This document shows, piece by piece, positions 1-9,316 of a stretch of DNA of 64,000 nucleotides (positions are counted from its first letter, which is position 1; each line of letters opens with the position of its first letter). Location: the NCBI RefSeq assembly GCF_900167935.1, contig NZ_FUYL01000003.1, forward strand, positions 124,001 to 188,000, given 5' to 3'. Source of the DNA: Maribacter arcticus (GTDB lineage Bacteria; Bacteroidota; Bacteroidia; Flavobacteriales; Flavobacteriaceae). The position numbers and the translations under genes are program-made. The notes beneath the pieces are model-generated. The model saw only the letters and a list, made by a program, of their open reading frames with translations, was not told the DNA's origin and searched no databases.

Positions 1-738
1 TAAAACAGGGAAGGAAACTACACCAATAATCGCTGTTACAAAGAAAGCCCAAATTGTTAATGGCAGTCTAGTCATAGACATCCCTTTAGTTCTAAGGTTA
101 ATAACAGTAACTATATAGTTCAAAGAACCTAATAAAGAAGAAGCAATGAAAATAGCCATAGATGTTAACCACAGAGTCATACCCATACCAGAACCTGATT
201 GAGCCATAGGCAAAGCGCTTAAAGGTGGATATATGGTCCAACCCGCAGCTGCAGGACCAGCTTCGACAAATAATGAAATAACCATTATAACAGCGGAAAC
301 AAAAAACAACCAAAATGAAACCATGTTAAGGAAACCAGATGCCATATCTCGTGCCCCAATTTGCAATGGAATCAACAGATTACTAAAAGTACCACTTAAA
401 CCCGCAGTTAAAACAAAAAAGACCATTATGGTTCCATGCATCGTAACTAAACCCAAATAAATATCTGCGTCCATAACACCACCTGGAGCCCATTTACCAA
501 GAATAGATTCAAAAATAGCGAAAGACTCTCCTGGCCAAGCTAATTGCATTCTAAACAATAATGACATCGCTATACCTATAAAACCCATTACCAATACACC
601 CGTTATAAGGTATTGTTTAGCAATCATTTTATGGTCTTGACTAAAGATATACTTTGTTACAAAAGTTTCTTTATGATGATGATGTCCATGATCGTCATGT
701 GCGTGATCATCTACATGTGCATGTGCTGTTGCTGACAT
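1..738 (-). CDS. coxA: Cytochrome c oxidase subunit I, N-terminal part (cut by window edge)
   Basis: The heme-copper oxidase catalytic subunit reduces O2 to water and pumps protons in the inner membrane. Reading leftward from the ATG at 738, 246 codons run open to base 1, so the C-terminal half is outside the window. The N-terminal 22 residues are unusually His/Asp-rich (nine His). Hydrophobic helices follow, with the helix II sequence TMHGTIMVFF, whose His is the expected low-spin heme ligand, and the subunit I signature GWTIYPPLS. It lies 63 bases after the subunit II gene and is the last visible member of the alternative complex III-oxidase cluster. The Cu-B ligands and the D/K channel residues further downstream cannot be checked here. 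Confidence 0.95.
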   Translation of the reverse strand, partial: MSATAHAHVDDHAHDDHGHHHHKETFVTKYIFSQDHKMIAKQYLITGVLVMGFIGIAMSLLFRMQLAWPGESFAIFESILGKWAPGGVMDADIYLGLVTMHGTIMVFFVLTAGLSGTFSNLLIPLQIGARDMASGFLNMVSFWLFFVSAVIMVISLFVEAGPAAAGWTIYPPLSALPMAQSGSGMGMTLWLTSMAIFIASSLLGSLNYIVTVINLRTKGMSMTRLPLTIWAFFVTAIIGVVSFPVL

Positions 739-801
739 AATCGTAATCTTTATTTTTATTAATTTTCTTATTATAGCCTTTTCTATTCGAGTAATATAAA
801 A

Positions 802-1905
802 TTACTCCTCTACTGGTACAGATTCTACCGTATTAAAAGCGGATTGTGAATCATCTTTCATTACTGTTTCAGCAAAGGTTGCTTGACCTTTCATCCACTC
901 ATTATAATCCTCCTCAGATTCTACTATAATTTTCATTTGCATGTTATAATGAGATTTTCCACAAATCTTATTACAAAGTAAAATATAGTCAAACTCCCAT
1001 GGATCAATAACTTCTCCAGTACTAGCAGATTTTTCAGCACGAATTTTATTTGTTCTTTTTACTTTATCTACAACATCTGGATTTAATCTCATCTCTTCCG
1101 TTGTGAATATTGGTGTAAAAGAAAATTCGGTTATCATACCAGGAACGCAGTTCATTTGCGCTCTAAAATGAGGCATGTAAGCAGAATGCAAAACATCTTG
1201 CGAACGCATTTTAAAGTTTACTTTCCTACCAACTGGTAGGTGAAGTTCCTTAACTATAACGTCATCATGAGCATAAGAATCTGCTTCATCTAAACCAAGA
1301 ACATTTGCCTTATCTATATCAATCATTCTTACGTTAGCACCACCTAAAACATTATCACCACCGCCATATCGAGCTGTCCAGTTAAATTGTTGGGCATAGA
1401 GCTCAACAATTAAAGGGTCATCATCATCATTGACATCCATTATAGTTGTCCATGTATAAAGTCCCCATAAAATTAGACCCGCTAAAACGATAACTGGTAT
1501 AATGGTCCAGATAAATTCTAAACGATCATTATCAGCATAAAATAATGCTTTCTGACCCTTTTTACCACTATACTTATAACCAAAATAATGCAATAAAGCT
1601 TGAGTTAAAGTTTGAACAATAAAGATAATTACCATAGAAACCAACATCAAATAATCATATTCCTCACCGTGGGCAGAACCCGCTTCTGGTAATAAGAATT
1701 TTCCATATTTCCAAAAACTGAAAATGGTTATTCCATATATGAAAACTAAAAATGCGAATAACATATAACCGTTATTCTTATTGTCGCTATCTGTAGCTAT
1801 TTGGTGCTGGGTAGTTTTAAGCTGTGATAATTCGAATATTTTAGTCAACTGCCAAATGGCAATCGCTACAAGAACAAGAACAGCTAAAGTCAATAATGTC
1901 GTCAT
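802..1905 (-). CDS. coxB: Cytochrome c oxidase subunit II
   Basis: This subunit takes electrons from cytochrome c or from complex III through the binuclear CuA centre. The 367-residue protein has hydrophobic segments near residues 2-20, 46-66, 86-105 and 131-152, then a periplasmic cupredoxin domain. CuA ligands are visible: H240 in DVLHSAYMPHF and the C311-x3-C315-x3-H319-x2-M322 block. The residue two after the first Cys is Lys313; the textbook mitochondrial protein has a Glu there. About 70 residues separate H240 from the Cys pair, partly a charged insertion around 270-300. It sits 32 bases after actF and is probably co-transcribed with the act genes. Confidence 0.95.
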   Translation of the reverse strand: MTTLLTLAVLVLVAIAIWQLTKIFELSQLKTTQHQIATDSDNKNNGYMLFAFLVFIYGITIFSFWKYGKFLLPEAGSAHGEEYDYLMLVSMVIIFIVQTLTQALLHYFGYKYSGKKGQKALFYADNDRLEFIWTIIPVIVLAGLILWGLYTWTTIMDVNDDDDPLIVELYAQQFNWTARYGGGDNVLGGANVRMIDIDKANVLGLDEADSYAHDDVIVKELHLPVGRKVNFKMRSQDVLHSAYMPHFRAQMNCVPGMITEFSFTPIFTTEEMRLNPDVVDKVKRTNKIRAEKSASTGEVIDPWEFDYILLCNKICGKSHYNMQMKIIVESEEDYNEWMKGQATFAETVMKDDSQSAFNTVESVPVEE

Positions 1906-1937
1906 CGTATATATAAATGTTATACTTTACTTATCTA

Positions 1938-3272
1938 TTAATAATGAAAGTGTCTACTTTCCTCAATAAACGGGTTTCTCTTAGGTTGCAAGGGAGCAGT
2001 TGAAAGCGCTCTAAAAATCCAGAATATGAATAATCCTGCAAAAAATAATACTGAACCAATTTCAGGAATTCCAATATACCAGTTCTTACCAACTGTTGAT
2101 GGCATAATAGCATTGAATATATCCATATAATGTCCAGCAAGGATTACTATTCCTGTTAAAATAACGAACCAATTAATTCTCTTATAATCACTATTCATCA
2201 ATAAAAGAACAGGGAACAAAAAGTTCATAGCTACCATACCAAAGAAAGGCAACCTATAATCTGCAATTCTAGTTATATAATACGTCACTTCTTCAGGTAT
2301 ATTAGAATACCATATAAGCATGAACTGTGAGAACCATAGATATGTCCAGAAAATACTAATACCGAACATAAATTTTGCTAAATCATGAATGTGACTATTA
2401 TTAACGTCTGGCAAATAACCCTTCGATTTCAAGTAGATAGTTACCATTGCTATAACAGTGATACCAGATACGAACATACTTGCAAAAATGTACCAACCAA
2501 ATAACGTACTAAACCAATGTGGTTCAACACTCATTATCCAATCCCAAGACATTATAGATTCAGATATCAAGTAGAATACAAGGAAACCAGCAGAAATTCT
2601 AAAGTTTAATTTAAAATTTGAGTTATCATCAGACTCATCTTGTGCTAATGACAATTTTCTTGAATACTCTCTATAACCTATCCACCCAGCCAAAAATATC
2701 GCAGCTCTAATCAAGAAAAAAGTAGGATTTAAGTATCCTGATTTACCTTGCAATAAAGCATCATGTGCAACTACATCAGCATCCATCCAGATGAATAAGT
2801 GATTCATATGTAATACCGAAAGTAGAAGTATAACAAAAACAATAATTCCTCCAGGAACCAAATAAGATGTTATTCCTTCCATCACTCTAAAGAGTAATGG
2901 TGACCAACCTGCTTGCGCAGCACGTTGTATAGCATAAAAGGCTAAAACACCCAACGATATCATCATAAAAAAGAATGCCGCTACATATAGTGCAGCCCAA
3001 GGCCTATTTTTTAATTGATCTAATAGATGTTGATCATGAGAAGAATCATGTTCTTCACCATGAGTATCAGCAACGGCATGATCATTTTCTTTTGGTGCAT
3101 GTGCAGCTTCTGTTTCATGTGCATCACCATGACCTTCGTCATGACTTGCTACCATGGCCTTTGCCTCTGCTATAGTTCCAGGAGCCATAACAAATCCGCC
3201 AATGATTCCTAATGCACCTACAATCATTAGAACAATGGAAGCTATTTTAAGTCTATTTGAAAACGTATACAT
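1938..3272 (-). CDS. actF: Alternative complex III quinol oxidoreductase subunit ActF
   Basis: This is a polytopic membrane subunit of alternative complex III, related to the NrfD/PsrC-like ActC, and it takes part in quinol oxidation and in holding the complex in the membrane. The 444-residue protein has an N-terminal helix (about 10-30), then a loop at residues 44-82 carrying nine His among many Asp and Glu, then roughly nine more hydrophobic segments. The position, last act gene and directly before oxidase subunit II, matches the known order A-B-C-D-E-F. The His-rich loop is probably on the periplasmic side. Spacing to actE is 15 bases. Confidence 0.9.
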   Translation of the reverse strand: MYTFSNRLKIASIVLMIVGALGIIGGFVMAPGTIAEAKAMVASHDEGHGDAHETEAAHAPKENDHAVADTHGEEHDSSHDQHLLDQLKNRPWAALYVAAFFFMMISLGVLAFYAIQRAAQAGWSPLLFRVMEGITSYLVPGGIIVFVILLLSVLHMNHLFIWMDADVVAHDALLQGKSGYLNPTFFLIRAAIFLAGWIGYREYSRKLSLAQDESDDNSNFKLNFRISAGFLVFYLISESIMSWDWIMSVEPHWFSTLFGWYIFASMFVSGITVIAMVTIYLKSKGYLPDVNNSHIHDLAKFMFGISIFWTYLWFSQFMLIWYSNIPEEVTYYITRIADYRLPFFGMVAMNFLFPVLLLMNSDYKRINWFVILTGIVILAGHYMDIFNAIMPSTVGKNWYIGIPEIGSVLFFAGLFIFWIFRALSTAPLQPKRNPFIEESRHFHY

Positions 3273-3287
3273 AGTATTGTTTACCTA

Positions 3288-3848
3288 TTATTTGGTTAAA
3301 TCTTGTTTCAATTGCATTACATACTCCGATACTTGCCACATCTCTTCTGTATTCATTTGAGAAGCGTAAGAACCCATAGAATTTAATCCATAATGGATTG
3401 TATAATATGTAGTACCTACTGTTAGATTCCTAACTGGATCAGCATAACTTGGAACACCCAATATCTTTTCTCTCTTTACCAAGGTACCTTTACCATCACC
3501 TTTATCACCGTGACATATTGCACAATAAATTGAATACAATTGGCCACCTTTTGTTAAGTTTTCATCAACATTAATAGAATCTAATGGACTTCCTTGCAAT
3601 CTAGCCAACTCTTTTCCTTCAGGTGAATTTTCTATTTCGTAAGGCAACCACCCTCTGTTTATAGTATTCGCAGGAGGCAACAAGGCTTCAGATTGATTCG
3701 GCAAAAACGCTGCCTCACCATAAGTCTCATAACCAACTGACTCGTACATATTAGGCATATATTGATAATTACGTGACTTATCATTATGACAAGATGTAAC
3801 CAATACGACTAAAGCAAATAGTATTGCTATGTTTTTAAAACTGTTCAT
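3288..3848 (-). CDS. actE: Alternative complex III mono-heme cytochrome c subunit ActE
   Basis: This 186-residue lipoprotein carries one c-type heme. The signal peptide ends in a lipobox-like VTSC (Cys20), so it is probably anchored in a membrane facing the periplasm. The single heme site CAICH lies in the middle of the protein, followed by a GDGKG segment and a distal Met candidate in GLNSMGSYASQM. In the complex it would relay electrons from the ActA/ActB side to the terminal oxidase. Only two bases separate it from actD, so the two are almost certainly translated from one message. Confidence 0.92.
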   Translation of the reverse strand: MNSFKNIAILFALVVLVTSCHNDKSRNYQYMPNMYESVGYETYGEAAFLPNQSEALLPPANTINRGWLPYEIENSPEGKELARLQGSPLDSINVDENLTKGGQLYSIYCAICHGDKGDGKGTLVKREKILGVPSYADPVRNLTVGTTYYTIHYGLNSMGSYASQMNTEEMWQVSEYVMQLKQDLTK

Positions 3849-3850
3849 AT

Positions 3851-4381
3851 TTAATGACTGTTTTTTTCTGATACATTAATTTCAACAGCTCCTGTTTCCA
3901 TTAATAAATCCTTTAATTCCTGCTCATTATCATGGATCTCAATTTCCATTAAAAAATGGTCATCCGTTGTTCTTACATCTGGATTTTCCGCTTCTTTAAA
4001 AGGCCATAATCTACTTCTAAGATAAAAAGTAATAACCATTAGGTGAGCTGCGAAAAATACCGTTAATTCAAACATAATCGGTACAAATGCCGGCATGTTC
4101 TCGATATAGCTAAAGCTTGGCTTACCACCAATATCTTGAGGCCAATCTTCAATCATGATATAATTCATCATAAGAATTGACACCGCAAGACCAACACAAC
4201 CGTACATAAAGGATGTAATCGCAATTCTAGTTGGGGCCAATCCCATTGCCTTATCCAATCCATGCACAGGAAAAGGACAATATACTTCGTCAATATGATG
4301 TTTCGCTGCTTTTACCTTTTTAACGGCAAGCATAAGTACATCATCATCGTCGTAAAAAGCATGTATAACTTTAGATGCCAT
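3851..4381 (-). CDS. actD: Alternative complex III subunit ActD (DUF3341)
   Basis: The 176-residue DUF3341 family protein is a membrane subunit of alternative complex III without cofactors. It has a soluble N-terminal part with YCPFPVHGLDKAMG, typical of the family, and two hydrophobic helices near residues 57-74 and 103-122, then an acidic C-terminal tail. The family is known to pack against ActC and ActF. Two bases separate it from both actC and actE, tight operon spacing. The family assignment rests on the motif, size and position together. Confidence 0.92.
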   Translation of the reverse strand: MASKVIHAFYDDDDVLMLAVKKVKAAKHHIDEVYCPFPVHGLDKAMGLAPTRIAITSFMYGCVGLAVSILMMNYIMIEDWPQDIGGKPSFSYIENMPAFVPIMFELTVFFAAHLMVITFYLRSRLWPFKEAENPDVRTTDDHFLMEIEIHDNEQELKDLLMETGAVEINVSEKNSH

Positions 4382-4383
4382 AT

Positions 4384-6129
4384 TTATCTTTTGTTATTTA
4401 ATAATATAGTTGCCTGACCTGCCCAATCATCTCTCTGAGCTCTACCTGGGAACGAACCTGTAATTGAATCTAACAAGTTATATTCACGCTCTGTCATTCT
4501 AGCTACTTGGGCAAATGTGTAAATTCCTAATTTATTCAAGGTTGCTTCCATTTGCGGACCAATACCTTTCACCTTTTTCAAGTTATCTGCTTGTTCTGTT
4601 GTCGCATCAAATGTACCAACTGCACTTAACAAATCAGATACCCCCACTTTATCATCAACAGGTAGCTTAACCTCACCCATGATAACATCATCAGTAATCG
4701 GTTCTTTCGCTACAGTCTTTAAGGTAGAAATTTGATATAAAGGCTTACCAGCATCTCTTAGTTTTTTATATTTTTCACCAGAAGCCTTCAAAATAGACTT
4801 TACTTCTGCCTGAGCAATAACAGGGAATGTTCTAGCATATAAAAGAAACAATACAAAGAAGAACCCAATAGTACCAATGAATATACCGATATCTACAAAT
4901 GTTGGAGAGAACATTGTCCAAGATGATGGTAAGTAATCTCTATGCAAAGAGGTTACGATAATCACAAATCTTTCGAACCACATTCCAATGTTTACAACAA
5001 TAGAAATAAAGAAAGAGAACATAATACTAGTTCTAAGCTTCTTAAACCACATGAACTGTGGAGAGAATACATTACAAGTCATCATTGACCAATAAGCCCA
5101 CCAATAAGGTCCGGTAGCTCTATTCAAGAATGCATATTGTTCATATTCAACACCAGAATACCACGCCATGAACAATTCGGTAATGTAGGCACAACCTACA
5201 ATAGAACCTGTAAGCATGATTACGATGTTCATTAACTCAATATGCTGAATAGTTATATAATTTTCTAAATGACAAACCTTTCTCATTATTATCAATAATG
5301 TGTTCACCATTGCGAATCCTGAGAAAATAGCACCAGCAACGAAATAAGGTGGAAAGATTGTTGTATGCCATCCTGGTATAACCGAGGTAGCAAAGTCAAA
5401 AGATACAATAGTGTGTACAGATAATACCAATGGCGTTGCTAAACCCGCAAGTACCAATGAAACCTCTTCAAATCGTTGCCAATCTTTCGCACGACCTGTC
5501 CATCCAAAACTTAATAAACTATATATTTTTTTCTGAAAAGGCAAAACAGCCCTATCTCTAATCATTGCGAAATCTGGAAGTAAACCTGTCCACCAGAATA
5601 CCAAAGAAACAGATAGATACGTTGAAATGGCGAATACATCCCAAAGTAATGGTGAATTAAAATTTACCCACAATGAACCAAATTGATTTGGTATAGGTAA
5701 TACCCAATATGCTAACCAAGGACGACCCATGTGTATAATTGGGAAAAGACCTGCTTGAATAACAGAGAAAATGGTCATTGCTTCAGCAGAACGGTTAATT
5801 GCCATTCTCCATTTTTGGCGGAATAATAAAAGAACCGCTGAAATTAATGTACCAGCATGACCAATACCTACCCACCAAACAAAGTTGGTAATATCCCAAG
5901 CCCAGTTAACGGTTTTGTTAAGACCCCATGTACCGATACCGGTTGAGACCGTATAAATTATACAACCTATTCCCCAAAGAAATGCCACTAAGGCAATGGA
6001 AAAAACTATCCACCAATGCTTATTTGCTCTTCCTTCAACAGGAGCAGCAATATCCACAGTAACATCGTGGTAGCCTTTGTTTCCAATAACTAGGGGTTTT
6101 CGTATAGGAGCTTCGTAATGCGACGCCAT
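4384..6129 (-). CDS. actC: Alternative complex III subunit ActC (NrfD/PsrC-like) with helix-hairpin-helix tail
   Basis: ActC is the NrfD/PsrC-type integral membrane subunit expected to bind and oxidise menaquinol. The first 450 or so residues hold about ten transmembrane segments with family features such as VWWVGIGHAGTLISA and the HRDYLPSSW segment. The protein is long at 581 residues because the C-terminus is soluble. Residues about 516-581 form a helix-hairpin-helix-like module with VKGIGP at 520-525, then LGIYTFAQVARM and RDDWAGQA. That module is not part of the NrfD fold. It follows actB after a 32-base gap and precedes actD by two bases. Confidence 0.94.
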   Translation of the reverse strand: MASHYEAPIRKPLVIGNKGYHDVTVDIAAPVEGRANKHWWIVFSIALVAFLWGIGCIIYTVSTGIGTWGLNKTVNWAWDITNFVWWVGIGHAGTLISAVLLLFRQKWRMAINRSAEAMTIFSVIQAGLFPIIHMGRPWLAYWVLPIPNQFGSLWVNFNSPLLWDVFAISTYLSVSLVFWWTGLLPDFAMIRDRAVLPFQKKIYSLLSFGWTGRAKDWQRFEEVSLVLAGLATPLVLSVHTIVSFDFATSVIPGWHTTIFPPYFVAGAIFSGFAMVNTLLIIMRKVCHLENYITIQHIELMNIVIMLTGSIVGCAYITELFMAWYSGVEYEQYAFLNRATGPYWWAYWSMMTCNVFSPQFMWFKKLRTSIMFSFFISIVVNIGMWFERFVIIVTSLHRDYLPSSWTMFSPTFVDIGIFIGTIGFFFVLFLLYARTFPVIAQAEVKSILKASGEKYKKLRDAGKPLYQISTLKTVAKEPITDDVIMGEVKLPVDDKVGVSDLLSAVGTFDATTEQADNLKKVKGIGPQMEATLNKLGIYTFAQVARMTEREYNLLDSITGSFPGRAQRDDWAGQATILLNNKR

Positions 6130-6161
6130 AGACTTTTGTTATAATTACTTTCTACTATTAT

Positions 6162-9100
6162 TTAAGCTTCGTTGGTGTTTCTAACCTTAACATGGTAAAA
6201 AACATTTGGCTGAGTACCTACATGCTCCAATAAATGATACATACGGTCACTCTCCTTTAATTCTGCCACTTTACTCTTCTCATCATTAACATCACCAAAT
6301 ACAATGGCTCCATTACTACAAGCAGAAGAACATGCGGTTTGAAACTCTCCATCTTCAATTACTCGTCCATCTCGTTTGGCATCTAAAATGGTCTTTTGTG
6401 TTTTCTGAATACACATAGAACATTTCTCAATAACTCCTCTTGAACGAACATTCACATCTGGGTTCAATACCATTTTACCCAAATCATTATTCATATGAAA
6501 ATCGAACTCGTCATTGTTATTATACAAGAACCAGTTGAATCTACGTACTTTATAAGGACAGTTGTTTGCACAATATCTTGTACCAACACATCTGTTATAA
6601 GCCATTTGATTCTGACCTTGTCTACCATGCGAAGTTGCCGCCACAGGACAAACAGTTTCACAAGGTGCATGATTACAATGCTGACACATTACAGGTTGAA
6701 AAGCAACTTGTGGATTTTCTGATGGATCTTCTAATTCACCAAAACCACTCAATGAACCTTTTTCGCCAGTTAAGCCATCAAATTCATCTTTTTTAGTATC
6801 ATCTTGTTCAAAAGTCTCTTCAGAAGAATAATACCTATCAATACGCAACCAGTGCATATCTCTTGACTTTCTTACCTCTGCCTTACCAACAACAGGAACA
6901 TTATTTTCAGCATGACATGCTATAACACAAGATCCACATCCCGTACATGCATTTAAATCAATTGACATGTTAAAATGATGACCAATAGAACGATCAAAAC
7001 TATCCCATAAATCAACTGATGTAGCCGGAACTTCTTGATGGTCTAAAGAAACCATAGGAACTTCGTTCCATTCTGAGTGATCTTTTGTATTGAATATTTC
7101 TAAAGTTGTTTCCTTTATAATATCACCTCTACCCATTAGGGTTTTATGCAATTGAATACAAGCAAACTCATGATTACCTGAAACTTTCTCTACACTTACA
7201 GATTGATTAGCACTAAAACCATCATACAACATAAAGGCATTTACACCTGTCTGCATATCCTCTTTCAGTCCCACTTTCTTTCCATAACCAAATGATAGAC
7301 CAACTGAACCTTTCGCTTGACCAGGCTGAACAACTACTGGAACCTGCTCTAGTCTTACACCATTTACTGTAAGTTTAACATAATTACCATCCATACCGCC
7401 ATTAGCGACATTCACATTCTCAACACCTAACTCAGCAGCATCAGCTTTTGAAATAGTAACATAGTTATCCCAAGAAACTCTAGTTATAGGATCAGGAAAT
7501 TCTTGAAGCCAAGGGTTACTAGCCTGCTGACCATCACCCATACCTACTTTTGAATACAAAGTAAGCTCCATTCCATCACTAGTTGTATTTACCAAACTAC
7601 GAATTGCGGAGGCTATTGGCGCTACACCTACAACTTCAGACATATCTTCTGAGGAAATAGCATTTTGAGTGGCACCATCAGTATCAACCACCATGGTTTC
7701 AGCACTAAAAACACCGTCTTGCAATGCTTGATTCCAGTTTGCACCGTTCAACACATTTGCAGTCCAAGTTTCTTTTATATACTCATAATACGATTGATCA
7801 CTTCCTAACAATTCTAATATAACTGTTTGAAACTGCTTCGTATCAAATAATTCTTTTATAGTCGGTTGCATTAAACTGTAATGCCCCTTTTTAATCTGAA
7901 TATCACCCCAAGATTCTAAATAGTGATTTGTTGCAGCAACATATTGTACAGCTTCAGTAGTTTCGTTCCAATTTGTTGAAAAAGCAACAGTAAGATCTAC
8001 TTTAGAAAGTCCATCTTTAAAATCTGCTGCATTCGGCAAAGAATACAACGGGTTCACACCATCAATCATCAATGCTCCAATTCTTCCTGCCTTCATATCA
8101 GCAACTAAAGAATTTACAGCCTTAACATTACCCTTTCTAATATATTTAGGAGCCGCAACATCAAACGCTTTACTTGATAACATTTCGTTAATCGCCAAAA
8201 CAACAGTCTGGGCGTTAACATCATCTAAACCAGTTACCACAACAGCATCTGAGCCAGCTTTCTTAATTTCGGCAGCCAACATATCAACAGCTGCATCATA
8301 TTCTGAAGTGTTACCACCAACAGAAGTACCATTCAATTTACCGTACAACTTAGCCAATACCACTTTTTGCGCACTTGGCTTCATTGCCATACGCTTATCA
8401 GCATTAGCACCGGTTAAAGACATATTCGCCTCTAACTGCACATGTCTAGACATTTTTCCTTTCTTAGGAACACGACCCCTAGAATAACCAGAATCGTAAC
8501 CTCCACCTTGCCAATCTGAAATAAAATCAGCACCAAAAGAAACAATTAAACCTGCTTTTTCGAAATCATAATCCGCTAAAGCACGTTCGCCATACCTGTT
8601 CTCAAATGCCGTTAAAGCAGCATCCTCAGAAATCGCATCATAAGTTACATGAACTACATTTTCATTTGCCAACATTAAATCAGCCAACAAACGATCTGTG
8701 GATGGACTAGCGTAAGTTTGAGTAAGAAAAGCAATCTTTTTAGAAGAACCCTTAAGTCCGCTCATTTTAGATTTAACTGCAGCCTTCAACACATCCCATT
8801 CAACAGGCTCGCCATTTGCCAACGGACCCTGCAATCTAGTACTATCATACAAAGAAAGAACAGAACCCTGAACTCTTGCATTAGCAGAACCGCCAACTTT
8901 AGCCAAAGTATTGTTTTCTACTTTGATTGGTCGACCTTCTCGTGTTTTTATTAAAATACTCGCGAAGTCAAAACCATTGGCAATTGTGGTTGCATAAAAA
9001 TTAGCTACACCAGGAACTATATTTTCTGGAAGCACAACATAAGGTATCGATTTTATAACCGGACCTTCACATGCAGCCAAAGAAGCCGCAGCTGTACTAA

Positions 9101-9281
9101 AACCTACATACTTCAAGAAATCCCTACGATTTGTATTTGTGGAAGACAAAGTTTCCTTGTCACCCAAGAAATCATCAACAGGAATCTGCTCTACAAATTC
9201 GTTCTGTTTTAGCGCCTCAACAATGGAATCGTTAGGATCTAACTCCGCTTCGTTTTTCCAATATTTTTTGTTTGATGCCAT
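6162..9281 (-). CDS. actB: Alternative complex III iron-sulfur subunit ActB
   Basis: This 1039-residue subunit fuses a molybdopterin-oxidoreductase-like region, which in alternative complex III carries no molybdenum cofactor, to a ferredoxin-like region with four iron-sulfur clusters. The N-terminus has a twin-arginine motif, RRDFLKYVGF with Arg52-Arg53, followed by a lipobox-like LAAC (Cys71), so Tat export and lipid anchoring are both plausible. Cluster motifs lie in the last third: CTGCGSCVIAC, CQHCNHAPCETVC, CVGTRYCANNC, and the CSMC/CSSAC group. Electrons from quinol would pass along this wire to the heme subunits. The 35-base gap to actA fits one operon. Confidence 0.95.
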   Translation of the reverse strand: MASNKKYWKNEAELDPNDSIVEALKQNEFVEQIPVDDFLGDKETLSSTNTNRRDFLKYVGFSTAAASLAACEGPVIKSIPYVVLPENIVPGVANFYATTIANGFDFASILIKTREGRPIKVENNTLAKVGGSANARVQGSVLSLYDSTRLQGPLANGEPVEWDVLKAAVKSKMSGLKGSSKKIAFLTQTYASPSTDRLLADLMLANENVVHVTYDAISEDAALTAFENRYGERALADYDFEKAGLIVSFGADFISDWQGGGYDSGYSRGRVPKKGKMSRHVQLEANMSLTGANADKRMAMKPSAQKVVLAKLYGKLNGTSVGGNTSEYDAAVDMLAAEIKKAGSDAVVVTGLDDVNAQTVVLAINEMLSSKAFDVAAPKYIRKGNVKAVNSLVADMKAGRIGALMIDGVNPLYSLPNAADFKDGLSKVDLTVAFSTNWNETTEAVQYVAATNHYLESWGDIQIKKGHYSLMQPTIKELFDTKQFQTVILELLGSDQSYYEYIKETWTANVLNGANWNQALQDGVFSAETMVVDTDGATQNAISSEDMSEVVGVAPIASAIRSLVNTTSDGMELTLYSKVGMGDGQQASNPWLQEFPDPITRVSWDNYVTISKADAAELGVENVNVANGGMDGNYVKLTVNGVRLEQVPVVVQPGQAKGSVGLSFGYGKKVGLKEDMQTGVNAFMLYDGFSANQSVSVEKVSGNHEFACIQLHKTLMGRGDIIKETTLEIFNTKDHSEWNEVPMVSLDHQEVPATSVDLWDSFDRSIGHHFNMSIDLNACTGCGSCVIACHAENNVPVVGKAEVRKSRDMHWLRIDRYYSSEETFEQDDTKKDEFDGLTGEKGSLSGFGELEDPSENPQVAFQPVMCQHCNHAPCETVCPVAATSHGRQGQNQMAYNRCVGTRYCANNCPYKVRRFNWFLYNNNDEFDFHMNNDLGKMVLNPDVNVRSRGVIEKCSMCIQKTQKTILDAKRDGRVIEDGEFQTACSSACSNGAIVFGDVNDEKSKVAELKESDRMYHLLEHVGTQPNVFYHVKVRNTNEA

Positions 9282-9316
9282 ACGTATTATCTGTAATTAG
9301 CTTCTTTAATTTATTA

